Part shown: piece after piece, positions 1 to 11,361 of the stretch | Layout of the letters: the number at the start of each line of letters is the position of its first letter | Position numbering within the stretch: position 1 is the stretch's first letter | Assembly (NCBI GenBank): GCA_963854835.1 | Contig: OY978529.1 | Coordinates: forward strand, 7,722,501-7,786,500 | DNA: 64,000 nt | Direction of reading: 5' to 3' | Origin: Megamerina dolium | Lineage: Eukaryota > Arthropoda > Insecta > Diptera > Megamerinidae | Notes under the pieces: generated by a model | What the model was told of the DNA's origin: nothing | The model's input: only the letters and a program-made list of their open reading frames with translations | Databases searched by the model: none | Program-made: the position numbers and the translations under genes

Positions 1-1317
1 CGAAAACAATCGTAGTCAAAACCAGGAATAAAAGTCTGGAAGGTTATGAGATATCTTCAACAAAAAATTCTACATTATTAAATTTTATAGAAATTTCAAT
101 CTTTGTTTTCGGAAATGCGAGTTTCATAATTTAGTATGATTTATGGCAAACGTGTTAAATCATATTAAATACGCGCCATTTTTTTTCAAACGATGGATTT
201 TTTTCGTTGATTTGAGTTTCTCTAATTGCCACCCCCTCTCTCACTCTCTTTAAAGTTCAACTGCTGTACTTGACGAAGAATGGAAAAATTAGGATGAAAA
301 AAGAAAACGATATTTTATCATCTCTTTGAATTTAAATAAATTAATATTGTCATATCCATTTTGTTGTCATTTGATATTTTTACCTGTATATCTTTACATT
401 TCTTTGAAATTTGTTTTAGTGTTGTGTCATCCTTTATTAAGTTTTTTTTTCGCCATTATTCCATTTTTCTATGCCGCCGTTGAAATGACTATCACCCTAT
501 GTATGTACGTTATGTACAAAATACTAAGTACATGTGCACGTGCATACGTACAATATAAGTATATATTCAAATACCTAACTATTTACATACATACATACGT
601 ATGTCTCTTAGAAGACCATCATTGCTGCACACATTTCCTAATGATGTAAAAGAATGCAAATGTAATAAAAATAGAGAATGTGCATGGTGCAAGCAAGTTG
701 ATGGCAATTTAAAGCAATCAACGTACTATGTTTATCATACGATACCGTACACGTACTCCTTCCTACAAGTGTATGCTTCTTCTCTCATTCTACACAGTCA
801 TTACATTCATTCTCTCTTGGATTTCTTCGATATTTCAATAGATTACAACTATGAAATCAGAAAATGAGCATAAAAAAAAAATAAGAAAAACGAACGAAAT
901 ATGTACATATGTATATTTGCAAACGAATCTCCATAATATATACTCAGATCGTATAATATTCCAGGTGAATTATGTATTATGTATTATGTAGCAACCATAC
1001 ACGAGCATTGTCTGATATATTCCTAGTAATATGTATTTTTCAACAGAAGTAGGTATTTATGTCGTTCGATTCACTGCAACATTTTTCCAAAACATTCGAT
1101 TTTTTTTGTATAACTGAATTTTTGAAACTTGATTCCATTTGATCAGAACAAAAATTTTACCAAAGCTCGATGCTAGTTTTTTCAATATTTCTACGAACTA
1201 AATTTAAACGACTTAATTTTCTGAAATGATCCAAAGTAATCATTTCAAATATGACATTTACGAAAAGTGGCATTTCGAATATTACTTACGTCATATTTTG
1301 CAGCATCTAAGTACATA
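1..1317. other. AT-rich non-coding sequence
   Basis: No recognisable gene or mobile element. Short open frames here are low-complexity or have no family signature. There are several runs of the catacata/gtatgtat type typical of fly intergenic DNA. Confidence 0.5.
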
Positions 1318-1825
1318 TACAAGGTGCGCCAATTATATCCATATCCATATCCAACCATATCTCAGCAACCAAGCACGCTATTTTTTCTTTTGAAGAGTGA
1401 ACCTTACTCTACTAACTGTCAAAATTTCATGACATTTGGTTGACATTTAATGTTTATTGAAATTTTAACATGAAATTTAACACACAGCACTCATTGTTCA
1501 TCAATTTTTGGCTCGGAATCAGGTCTGTGTATTGAATCACCCGCCGTATTCACCTGATTTTGCACCGTGCGACTTCTTTTTGTTCCCAAAACTGAAATTG
1601 AAGTTGAAAGTATGCTTTTTTGATGACAATCAGACCATACAACGTAATTTGACGAGGGCACTGGAGGCAATTCCGAAAAATGAGCTGGAACACGCGTTTG
1701 AATCACTATTAAATCGATGTAACAAGTGTATTGAATCAGGAGGAGAGTATTTCGAATAAATATACCGAAAAATTAGCAGATATTGTGTTTTAATTGTGTT
1801 TTCTAGAGGCAGTCTTAACCTTGTA
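1318..1825 (+). mobile_element. mariner remnant (transposase C-terminus)
   Basis: Residues encoded from about 1508 to 1759 carry the mariner C-terminal motif HPPYSPDFAPCDFFLFPKLK, including the third catalytic aspartate context (D34D class), and end at a stop after a GGEYFE tail. The ends TACAAGGT (1318) and ACCTTGTA (1825) are inverted and TA-bounded. At about 510 bp it has lost most of the usual ~1.3 kb, including the HTH and first catalytic aspartate, so it is inactive. Transposase identity is seen directly; the exact ends are approximate. Confidence 0.75.
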
Positions 1826-1920
1826 TATCATACAATCAGGTACATCATGAATATCGTTAAGTTTTTCTTTTAGTTTCTTAGTTCTAATTTGCTTCTATTA
1901 CATATATTACTACTTCTTCT

Positions 1921-2870
1921 TATGTGGCCATAACAACCGATGATCGATTTAGGCCGAACATATAATGCTGCGCCAGTCTTCTCTGTTCTTCACTTGCTGG
2001 CGCCAATTGGATATTCCAAGCGCCGCCAGGTTACCCAACACTTGGTCCTTCGAACGGAGGTTTGGTTTTCCCCTTCTTCTGCGACCTCCAGCGGGTGCCA
2101 AATTATATACCCTCTTCGCTAGCCATCGCAGCCGCTGGATTTTGATTCGTCTGACTATGTCAATGTCAGCGTACAGCTCATACAGCTCATCGTGTACCTT
2201 ATTCAATACTCGCCATTAACGCAAATAGGTCTGAAGATCGTGCGCAGAACTTTTCTCTCGAAAACTCCTAGCATCCTCTCATCCGTGGTGGAAATTGTCC
2301 AGGCTTCTGCGCCATTTGTTAGGACAGGAATAATGAGGTACTTGTAGAGTGTGATTTTTCATCTTCGAGAGAGGGCTCGACTACTCAATTGCTTACTCAG
2401 CCCAAAGTAACACCTGTTAGTCTCCAGGCAGACGTCATTACAGTTGTTGATGCTGGTTCCAAGATAGACGAAGTCCTTCACCACCACGAAAGAAGTCCAC
2501 GGGAGAAGTCCTTCCCAATTTTCACTGCACAACGAGAGTTAAGCAGTGTCATTCTGCAAAGTCGAATGAATTTTGCAGTTATACCAAATTCAGACATAAT
2601 TTTGTAGAGGTAATCCCTTATCGGACTGTCGAAAGCGGCTTTATAATCGACGAATAGGTGATGTGTGTCCATCTGTTTTTCTTGGGGTTTTTCAGGATTT
2701 GGCGTAGAGTGAAAATTTGATCGATGATGGATTTATTCGGTCTGAAGCTACACTGATAAAGTCTAATCAGGTTGCTGAGCATAGGCTTCAATCTTTCACA
2801 CAATACGCACGATAGGACCTTGTATGTGATGCTCAGGAGACTTATGCCGCACAAAAGGGACGATACCTCA
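1921..2870 (-). mobile_element. Degraded RTE/CR1-like LINE, reverse transcriptase and 3' end
   Basis: Read on the minus strand, broken frames give reverse transcriptase blocks (GISLLSITYKVLSCVLCERLKP, then LYQCSFRPNKSIIDQIFTLRQIL, then THHLFVDYKAAFDSPIRDYL) followed by a LINE C-terminal block (RLRWLAKRVYN, GRRRRGKPNLR). There are several frameshifts and stops. The same family occurs at 25690-27350, and both end in nearly the same sequence (cggcctaaatcgat... then a taagtaag tail), which fixes the 3' end near 1921. It is a non-functional 5'-truncated copy; the clade name is inferred from motif style. Confidence 0.75.
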
Positions 2871-3407
2871 ATAATATTTGACTACTTAACTAATGGACCT
2901 ACACTCAAAAAGAAATAAATATCAACTGATCGGTTTCTTGTTGGTGATGTGAAAATAATGAATAATGAGTACTTGAAATCACCCAAGTACGCTTTTAATG
3001 TTATTTAGAAATACTCATAAATATAAAATTATGGCATTTGAAATTTGTTAACCTCCACAGTTTTTTCTTTGAAACGATTCAACCGTTTCTAAAGAATATC
3101 GGGTGTATATAGAATTTGCTTTTTTAATTGCTCAATTTCCTATGAACATTTAAATTAATTTAATTGTATTAATTGCAATGTTCCTTGTGTTGCCTTTTCA
3201 CGTTTAACAAAAATGTATGTTTTCATTCATTATAATTTAATTCAGCAAAAAAAAAATAAATAAAATTTAGATTAGGCGCTTCCTTCTCGCTTCCCTCTAT
3301 GCGCTTTGAGTGCTGTTCTGTGCTCTCACTGTTTGAAGTGATTCATATTGCCTACTTAAAGCGCAACAAAAACGCATAAAAGAGAAGCGCTTCCTATACA
3401 ATTATTC
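2871..3407. other. Unassigned AT-rich spacer
   Basis: No coding potential or family similarity recognised between the LINE remnant and the first MITE copy. Confidence 0.4.
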
Positions 3408-3410
3408 TAA

Positions 3411-3937
3411 TAGCCTAGACAGACGGCAGCGTTAATCCGGAATACCGGCGCACTTAATCCAAATAAAATATTAACCTGACAGACGGTAGTATTGCGGATT
3501 AACTAAACGGCTGATTGCTGTTTTATTAGGTCTGCTCAATTACATTATATCACCATCAATTTCTGTCATCTGTCACTCTCAATATGAGAAAATCGACAAG
3601 AAGTTCGTGAACTGAAAACTATCAGAAACTTGTAAATTGACATTCACAGTTCGTAATTGACAGCTGGATTTATTTGTTCGCCAACACTTTTCATGTTGAA
3701 AACTGTTAACAATTGTTGAAAGTTTTTTGCTAGCGAACACACCTAATATTTTGTAAAATGGATCGAGAAAAATTCACAATAGAACATTTACAGCAGTGTT
3801 GCCATCGCAAATTGCCCTAATCCTCTTTTATTTTGAGAATTAACTCATAGAGTTAATGCGGATTAGCTGCAATTAATGCCCGAGTTAATTCGAATTAACT
3901 CGGTAATCCGGAATTAGGCTGCCGTCTGTCTTGGCTA
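3411..3937. mobile_element. Harbinger-like MITE, copy 1
   Basis: A 527-bp non-coding element with terminal inverted repeats of the form TAGCCTAGACAGACGGCAGC / GCTGCCGTCTGTCTTGGCTA, bounded by TAA on both sides (3408-3410 and 3938-3940). A three-base TWA target duplication is the signature of the PIF/Harbinger superfamily. A second terminus-like block (CCTGACAGACGG) lies inside the left end near 3476, and the right end is rich in attaa/ttaat palindromes around ttcgaattaactcggtaatccg. Related copies lie near 8695, 13694, 19073 and 36225. No transposase is encoded, so an autonomous partner must be elsewhere. Confidence 0.75.
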
Positions 3938-3940
3938 TAA

Positions 3941-5544
3941 GATGCACATCAAAATTTCCGATTTGGAAGCCAATACAATACATTAATACATACAATCCAC
4001 ATACATATACACATATGTATAGTTGTGGAACATACGTATGTAGATTCAATTACGAGCGCATATCCATACGCACATACATACATATGTATATCGCATACCG
4101 GTACAAGTGCCCTATCTCACACATTCACGCCATTTTATTGTTGATGGCACATTTTATTGTGGTGAAATGTCATGTCGTCTCTCAACCGCAACATAACCGC
4201 TTTCAAGTGCTCGGTGTGTCCACCACTTCATGATGCATAATTAAATAAGAGTGTACGCTGCAGACAAAAAAACAACAACAACAACAACAACAATAATAAT
4301 CATATTGTAATTTCAGTTCGAAGAGAAAATGTTGGAGTGGAAAAATAATAGCGATCGACCATACTTTTCACCGTTATAGTAGCGATTTCGATTTTCATGT
4401 GTTTTAAAGTGCATTAGGAGAATAATAGAGCAAATATTTTAAATGATCCAAATTTTATATTTTTCCCTGACCCAATTGGACAAAATTTTTCTGTACATAA
4501 TTTGACCTACTCTATTAGGCATTCGGATGGTATGTAATTAAATCACATCGTATTCTATATACCATACATACAAGAGCAATCATAGTTTATTTGTTTGTGT
4601 TGCTTTTACTCAATGCATTATATGTACTATAATTACGCTAAGTTGGTTGGTTTATTTCTTGATTAGATATGAAACTTTAACTTTCAGAGAGCACATCCCG
4701 CCATCGAAGGAACGAAACCTAAATATAATCCTTATAATCGCTCATACACATGAGCCTATCTATATTACTCAAATTAAAACTTAAACTTCCCTGAGTTGAC
4801 AAATGAAGAAGAGATTATTTGAACCTTAATAGAAGTGCTTTTGGAGATATTAGGAATAAAGAAAAAAGAAATACTATAGATGACTATCATTGTCACACAT
4901 TACAATGTCTAAATTCAGTTGATTAGCACGTTGGCTTTGTTAGACGATTTGTCTCGGTTTTGTCGTCCTAAACTACATACTATTCGATTTAATTATAGGC
5001 TAAAAATTATTAATACGGGAAATTTTGTCATAAAAGTTTCATCATCAGTATCAATCAAAGTCAGAAAATATAAGCTCGTGAGCAAAAGTTATAAAGTACA
5101 AAAGATGTGCGTAAGTTATTGGAAAAATACAAGTAGTTATGTGTGAGTTTGATTTGGACAACATGGCTGACGATGCATGTTGCATAGAGTTCGCACAGAT
5201 ACTTCGTATTACAAACTGCTAATGAATGATCAAAGACAGGTGTGCTCATGAGCCGCTGTTTGTTGTGCAACTTGTGCATACCAGCCATACCCAATCAAAA
5301 TATGCATTCAATTGAGAGTTGGAAAGCCAACGAGAAGACGATCGAGACGATTTGAGCCAGGCAATTTATGTTCTGATGTTGATTACCGAGCAAAGGCATT
5401 GGTATTGGCAGCAAAAAATAAGAATGACTCAAAGTCCATAATTTTAAAAATTACTGAACGATTACAATCGCTCAAATATACTGAATTGGTCACTAATCCA
5501 GGCGAAACAGCTAATTACACAACTTTACAATTAACTATTTGGAT
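3941..5544. other. Unassigned spacer with AAC microsatellite
   Basis: Non-coding, apart from a short (AAC)n tract at about 4270-4290. A frame at 5312-5569 has no recognised family and I do not call it a gene. Confidence 0.4.
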
Positions 5545-5945
5545 AAAATACGAAGAAATTCAGGTATAGGGGATAGTTAGTATTGACCTTCTGAGCTCAA
5601 AATATATTAAACAAATTTTTTGTGTGGTCAGATTATTTAGTGTTTTTTGTTTTTTTTTTTGGATATCACCTTTTTTGCTAAACTGTTAAGTGTGATCAAC
5701 GCAAGCAGTACCTCTTAAAAGGCAATTAAAATATGCTTTTAACGACATACAACTTGCAGTAATTGAGCTAAAATACGCAGAGTTTGGACTGATGAAAATC
5801 AAAATTTTGTAGAATTTTTGCTTTTTTTGTGATTTTCTTATAAGAGGTTGTAAAATTCAGGAATGTTTAATTTTTTTGAAAGCTAGTCTGTTTAATTGCA
5901 CAGACTTTAGGCCTAATATCGGGTGAACATTCAACTTTCATACGA
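5545..5945 (+). repeat. Left arm of a large inverted repeat
   Basis: This ~400-bp stretch is matched in reverse complement by about 7365-7890 (shared blocks: AAGAAATTCAGG near the outer end, GACATACAACTTGCAGTAAT in the middle, GTAAAATTCAGGAATGTTT near the inner end). The arms are diverged and differ in length. They bracket a mariner copy and about 600 bp of other sequence. Either two opposite insertions of one repeat or an old foldback element would explain it. Confidence 0.65.
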
Positions 5946-5981
5946 TAATAATCATACGATCTACTACCATATGTGTACATA

Positions 5982-6782
5982 TAGGGTGTTTTTTTTTTAG
6001 AGTCTTCGTCTTCGGATTTGATTTAAAACAAAACACATAAAATTTAGAGAAATGTATGAAATGTTTATTTGAGTCGATAGAACGATCTATATAATTCAAT
6101 GTTTAAAGATGATTTCATGGAAATGTTGACCGCGGCTCCGCCTCAAATAGTTCATACGCTGGGTCCAATTTTGGCATACTCTCTCCAAGATATCGGCCGG
6201 TATCTCACGAATAAATTCTTCAATATTAGCTTCCATGAGTCTTAACATAGCCCCACAAAAAATAGTCTAAAGGCATTAAATCGCACGATCTAGGCAGGCA
6301 ATTGACCGGCCCCAAAAGTGAAATAAACTGTTCACCGGACTCGCCTCTCTTCCATTTTGTGCAAAAAATTCACAGTCACAGTAACGTTCCTGCCTTCGTC
6401 GTCTTTGAAAAAGTAAGGTCCAATGATGCCACCGGTCCATAATCCATACCAAACAGTGCATTTTTCGGGATGCATTAGCAGTTCTTGCAATATTTCTGGG
6501 TGCTCTTCACACCAAATACGGCACTTTTGATTGTTCACGTAACCATTCAACCAGAAATGAGCTTCGTCGCTAAACACAAGAAAGTGCACGATGTACTTTC
6601 TTAACCGAGCATGAATTTTGATAATAAAATTCAATAATCTGCAAGCGTTGTTCGTTTGTATGTCGATTCATGGTTAAATTATAGACCAAACTGAACATGT
6701 TTGACAGTAACATGTTACATGAAAACAGCTGAGCTGCCAAAAACAGTGTTGCTAAAAAGAAAGTTGCCAAAAAATCACCCTA
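5982..6782 (-). mobile_element. rosa-like mariner, transposase broken
   Basis: Terminal repeats TAGGGTGTTTTTTT / AAAAAATCACCCTA are flanked by TA on each side (5980-5981, 6783-6784). Minus-strand frames (6770-6570, 6634-6332) give an HTH start (MNRHTNEQRLQIIEFYYQNS), a first catalytic aspartate block (FSDEAHFWLNGYVNNQKCRIW) and HPEKCTVWYGLWTGGIIGPYFF. Large parts are missing and the frame is shifted near 6360, so this ~800-bp copy is dead. It belongs to the same group as 10780-11355, 24000-24890, 34121-34816 and 55418-56142. Confidence 0.8.
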
Positions 6783-7364
6783 TAACTTAACAATTCTAAA
6801 AACAAGGTAGTCAGAAGTATAGATACATATACCAAATCTCATTAGGACCGTTCGTCTGTCCGTCTGTCCATAACTTACATAAGTAAAAATTGCGATATCT
6901 AAACGTATTATTATTAAGGCTATGATGCACCGCGACCTGAAGATCTTTTGTGCAGCTATCTAAACGTAAATTAGGTATGGGTTGGAATTAGCTCAATGAT
7001 AGTTGGTATTAAAATCAAGCAATATTGGACAATAACCTAGCCCGTCTTGAATATAACGGCAATTTTAAGAAATACAATATATGCGATATCTCGGTAACTA
7101 ATGAAACTATTTGTTAAAAGTATATGGTAGAAACTCTTGGAAGAAACCGACAATTGTCAAAATATTTGTATACCAAAAATCCTGCTACCATCTTTCTATT
7201 TTTTCCATGTCTTGATGGCACCTTTTTCGGGGAAAAAATACAAATGACTAAACACGGAACGCGACTTGATAATCATATTGCAATAACAAAGCATCGCACA
7301 GTACAGCGTATGATGAATGAATAAAATGTTGGGTATTACAAAAAAAAAAAAAATCATAAAAAAT

Positions 7365-7890
7365 TGAAATTTCACCCGATCTTGGTAATATTAGCTAGTT
7401 TTTAAAAAAATCAAACATTCCTGAATTTTACAACTTCTTATAAAAAAATCACTTTCGAAATCAAACATTTTTTTTTAATCGCAAAAATTCTAAAAAATTC
7501 TTCAAAAAAAAGACAAATAAAACATTCCTGATTTTTTCAACTTCTTTTAAAAAAAAGAACTTTCGAAATCAAAATTGTGTTTTTAAATTGTAAAAATTCT
7601 ACAAAATTTTAATTTTGACCAGTCATAACTCTGCTCAATTACTGCAAGTTGTATGTCGTTAAAAGTGTATATTAATTGTCTTTCCAACGAGGTACTGCTT
7701 GCGTTGATCGCACTTAACAGTTTAGCAAAAAAACAAAAAAAGAATGTTTTGAATGAAGTGATATCCAAAAAACCCTAAATTACCATTATCTCAAAAAACT
7801 GCACATACAAAAAAATGTTTGTATGTGCTTTGAGCTCTAGAGGTCAATATTAACCATACCCTATGCCTGAATTTCTTGGTATTTTTTAAA
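7365..7890 (-). repeat. Right arm of the large inverted repeat
   Basis: Reverse-complement partner of 5545-5945. It carries extra internal repetition of an aaaaattcta/ttcgaaatcaaa motif at 7430-7610, which makes this arm longer than the left one. Confidence 0.6.
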
Positions 7891-7894
7891 GTAG

Positions 7895-8640
7895 TAAAGA
7901 AGTTTCATAAATGGCTGTTTTACGTGAATTACAACAATGAAATGTCCCCCTTTCACTCAATCCAAGCTGGAGTTCCACAAGGCAATGTGTTAGGTTCAAT
8001 TCTTTACCTGCTTTTTACTTCCGACTTACCTACAACAGATGATGTTCTCACGGGAACTTTTGCCGATGACACTGCTATTATCACGACTGGAACGAGCCCC
8101 ATAGTAGTATCATTCAAGCTCCAAATCGGTCTTGATCGAATTTCTACTTGGTTAAAGAACTGGCGACTGAAAGTTAACGAGACGAAATCAACCCACATAA
8201 CATTTACTACGAGGAGGTATACATGTCCCCAAATCAATCGTCGATCTCCCCTCCCCATGGAAAACGAAATCATCCTATATAAAGCAATGCTCAAACCGGT
8301 GTGGACTTACGGTATTCAACTGTGGGGAACAGCATCCAGCATACAACATAGAAATCCTCCAAAGATTTCACTCCAAAACACTGCGAACTCTAGTTAACGC
8401 TCCTTGGTACGTAACGAATGCTCAAATTCATAAAGACTTGAAAATCCCCCTAGTGAAGGACGAAATCAAAGAGAAAGTTACAAAATATCGAGAATGACTA
8501 CAATCACACTCAAATGAGCTTGCCGCTAATCTGATGACATCATCGCGAATCTTTTCACGGGTAAAAATGAAAACACCGCTACAGCTTATGTTATAGCTCC
8601 CACAATTTTAAAATAATTTATTAGAGAAGGATGTTCCCCA
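7895..8640 (+). mobile_element. Jockey-like LINE fragment (reverse transcriptase)
   Basis: The frame starting at 7876 carries AGVPQGNVLGSILYLLFTSDLP and GTFADDTAIITTG, the catalytic FADD box of a non-LTR reverse transcriptase, followed by the C-terminal thumb (LKNWRLKVNETKS). A deletion then joins it to LYKAMLKPVWTYGIQLWGTAS. The element is 5'-truncated, internally deleted and frameshifted after about 8330. The same family recurs at 10035-10690 and 17550-18890. Confidence 0.8.
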
Positions 8641-8694
8641 ATAAACACACCTTCCACATGTTATTATCTGTAATAACTTTCCTCAGTTTAATAA

Positions 8695-9198
8695 TAGCTT
8701 AGACAGACGGCAACCTAATTCCGGATTACCGGCGCACTTAATCCGAATAAAATAATAACCTGACAGACGGCAGTATTGCGGATTAACTAAACAGCTGATT
8801 GCTGTTTTATTAGGTCTGTCCACTTACATTACTATCACTATCAATTTCTGTCATCTATCACTCTCGATATGAGAAAATCTACAAGAAGTACGTGAACTGA
8901 AAACTATCAGAAACTTGTAAATTGACATTCATCGTTCCTAATTGACAGCTGGATTTATTTGTTCGCCAACACTTTTCATGTTGAAAACTGTTAACAATTG
9001 TTGAAAGTTTTTTGGTAGCGAACACACCTAATATTTTGTAAAATCGATGGAGAAAAAATTCACAATAGACAATTTTCAGCCGTGTTGCCATCGCAAATTG
9101 CCCTAATCCTCTTTCATTTTGAGTATTAACTCATAGAGTTAATGCGGAATTCGAATTAACTCGGTAATCCGGAATTAGGCTGCCGTCTGTCTAGGCTA
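8695..9198. mobile_element. Harbinger-like MITE, copy 2
   Basis: 504 bp, with TAA duplicated on both sides (8692-8694, 9199-9201) and the same terminal repeats as copy 1. Internally it aligns with copy 1 nearly throughout, with a short deletion in the right subterminal region near 9147. It inserted at or next to the 3' end of the Jockey-like LINE. Confidence 0.75.
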
Positions 9199-9201
9199 TA
9201 A

Positions 9202-9905
9202 GTAAAATTTTTGTAAAATGTCGATTATTGTATTTAGACAGCATATAAATTTATTGAATATATATAAAAAAAAAAAGGAGTTTTATCCAACGCAGTTCCT
9301 GTATTCGTTAAATTTGCCAGGATTACCATCACATAAATTGCGGCTGATCAGTTGGATCAGTTAATTGTGTAATGGAACAAAATTGGTCCTGAAGTAACTC
9401 AAAAGTAATATAATACAAGTAGCGATTTATCTTTTGCGTTCAAACGCATTTAGTTATCGATTCGTTTTGCATTCAATAAGTCACAAGGTCAGTCATTGTA
9501 TGGAATTAATATTGAAATGCTTCTCGCGTGCTTAAATATATGTATATGTATTTGTTGTATGGTCCAAATAAGGAATTTATTTGTTTTCGGTATACCATTT
9601 TACAATTTACGCAATCGTATACTGAAAGGGCCGCGAAGCGTTATCGGTATCGGTATCGATTAAAAGTGAGCCAATCACGCGATAAGTCCCAAACTAGTTA
9701 ATTTCCCCACCAGATCATATAAGAGAAATAATTTCCAACATCCAGTTTAAGTAGTACAAACAGTAGTAGCAGTAGATGCTGTTAAAATACTTACTTCCAT
9801 TGCTGACAACTGAAAAAAATGGATAGGAAATGCGAGTATGGAATTTAAGATGGAAATATTTGAAGTACTTGTTCATTTTTTTTCCCAGTATGCATTTTTC
9901 ATATA
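9202..9905. other. Unassigned non-coding sequence
   Basis: No gene recognised. A TATAAGA box near 9718 with an initiator-like CCAGTTT about 27 bases downstream is the only promoter-like arrangement I noticed, and no convincing reading frame follows it. Confidence 0.3.
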
Positions 9906-9909
9906 TTGT

Positions 9910-10030
9910 AAAGCGTGATCCATTTCGAGGTTCCCTACTTTTTTAAAGAAAAAAAACACAGAAAATTCAAATTGAATGGGGGAATGTTTATTCTCATTTG
10001 AAATAACATTCTTTGGCATTAATTTTTTGA
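9910..10030. mobile_element. Possible terminal fragment of another Tc1/mariner element
   Basis: The block gtgatccatttcgaggttcc followed by a T-rich stretch has the look of a transposon terminus and stops where the next LINE fragment begins. No transposase or partner terminus is present, so this is a weak call. Confidence 0.25.
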
Positions 10031-10034
10031 TTCT

Positions 10035-10690
10035 CTCGAAATCTGGCTAGCAAAATGGCGTATAAAAGTCAATGAATCAAAGAGCGTACATGTAACCTTC
10101 ACGCTAAGGCTAGATACATGTCCCCCACTTAAAATTAATGGCCAATCAGTTCCACAATGTTCCTCAACAAAGTACTTGGGTATTCACCTCGACAGAAGGC
10201 TGACATGGAAAAATCACATAGAGGCAAAGAAAACTCAGATCAAGCTTAAAATGAATCAGTTATGGTGGCTGTTACACAAAAGATCAAAGTTGAATCTTGA
10301 ATACAAAGTGCTATTATATAAAGCAATCCTGAAACCAATCTGGACTTATGGTATTCAGTTTTGGGGCACCGCATCTCCCTCTAATATCGAAAAATTGCAG
10401 CGAATATAATCCAAGTGTCTGCGAATTATTGTAAACGCGCCTTGGTATATGAGGAACGTTAACATCCATCGAGATTTAAATGTATCCACAATTTCTGAGG
10501 AAGTTGCAATGTCCTGCAGAAGCTACATTCAAAAATTACACAATCATCCGAATCCCCTTGCTAGGCAATTGTTGCTGAGCAAGGGGCATCGTCGATTAAA
10601 AAGAAAAGACACACTGAATATGCTGTAAAATTGCTACATCTCGCGACTCACCAAATTGTGATGGAACGTAGGGGATATCACATAGTTTTA
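10035..10690 (+). mobile_element. Jockey-like LINE 3' end
   Basis: Frames from about 10040 to 10628 encode the C-terminal part of a Jockey-like polyprotein: KVNESKSVHVTFTL, then TKYLGIHLDRRLTWKNHIEAKK (10176 onward), then LYKAILKPIWTYGIQFWGTA, ending at a stop at about 10628. A stop at 10407-10409 breaks the frame. 5'-truncated, as is usual for LINE copies. Confidence 0.8.
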
Positions 10691-10779
10691 TTTAGTTTGT
10701 AAGATTTTAATACTTATTGTTAGTTTCTTGTATTTAAGAAAGATTCAATAAAAAAAAAATAAGCTAACAAAAAAAACAA

Positions 10780-11357
10780 AAAAAAAAATTTTTTGAAGAT
10801 TATGTCTTTCAAATGTTGGCCGCGGCTACGTCTCAGATGGTCCATCCGTTGAGTCCAATTTTCGATGACTCGTTCGAGCATTTCGACTGGTAACTGGCGA
10901 ATGACACGCGTGATGTTTTGCTCCAAGGTCTGAATCGAAGCGGGTTTGTCCGCATAAACTTTATACTTTACATATCCCCACAGGAAAAAGTCTAACGTTG
11001 TGATATCACATGACCTTGGTGGCCAATCGACCGGCCCAAAACGTGAAATTATCTGCTCACCGAAGTGTTCTCTCAATAAATCCATTGATTGATGCGATGT
11101 GTGGGAAGTGGCGCCGTCTTGTTGAAACCAAATGTCGCCGAGATCACGAGCTTCAATTTCAGGCATCAAATAGTCAGATATCATGGCACGATAATGCTCG
11201 CCATTGACGGTTACGTTCTCACCGGCATCATTTTTGAAGAAATATGGACCGATGATTCCACCGGCCCACAAACCACACCAAACCGTTGTTTTTTCTGGAT
11301 TTTTCTTCGTCCCAAATGCGTCAATTTTGCTTATTTACATACCCATTGAGCTAGAAA
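10780..11357 (-). mobile_element. rosa-like mariner, 3' half of transposase
   Basis: The minus frame 11271-10720 covers the C-terminal half: GGIIGPYFFKNDAGENVTVNG, the second catalytic block IWFQQDGATSHTS, the third WPPRSCDITTLDFFLWGYV, and the terminal WTQRMDHLRRSRGQHL. Upstream, a shifted frame adds HF-LNGYVNKQN up to about 11355. There the element ends abruptly against an unrelated mariner on the other strand. Its 5' end and terminal repeat are missing. Confidence 0.8.
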
Positions 11358-11361
11358 TGAA

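Noticed and set aside
5312..5569. 85-codon Arg-rich frame
   Set aside because: It runs into the inverted repeat, lacks family motifs and is probably chance.
9716..9750. TATA plus initiator arrangement
   Set aside because: No downstream coding exon with splice sites could be found, and such matches are common in AT-rich DNA.
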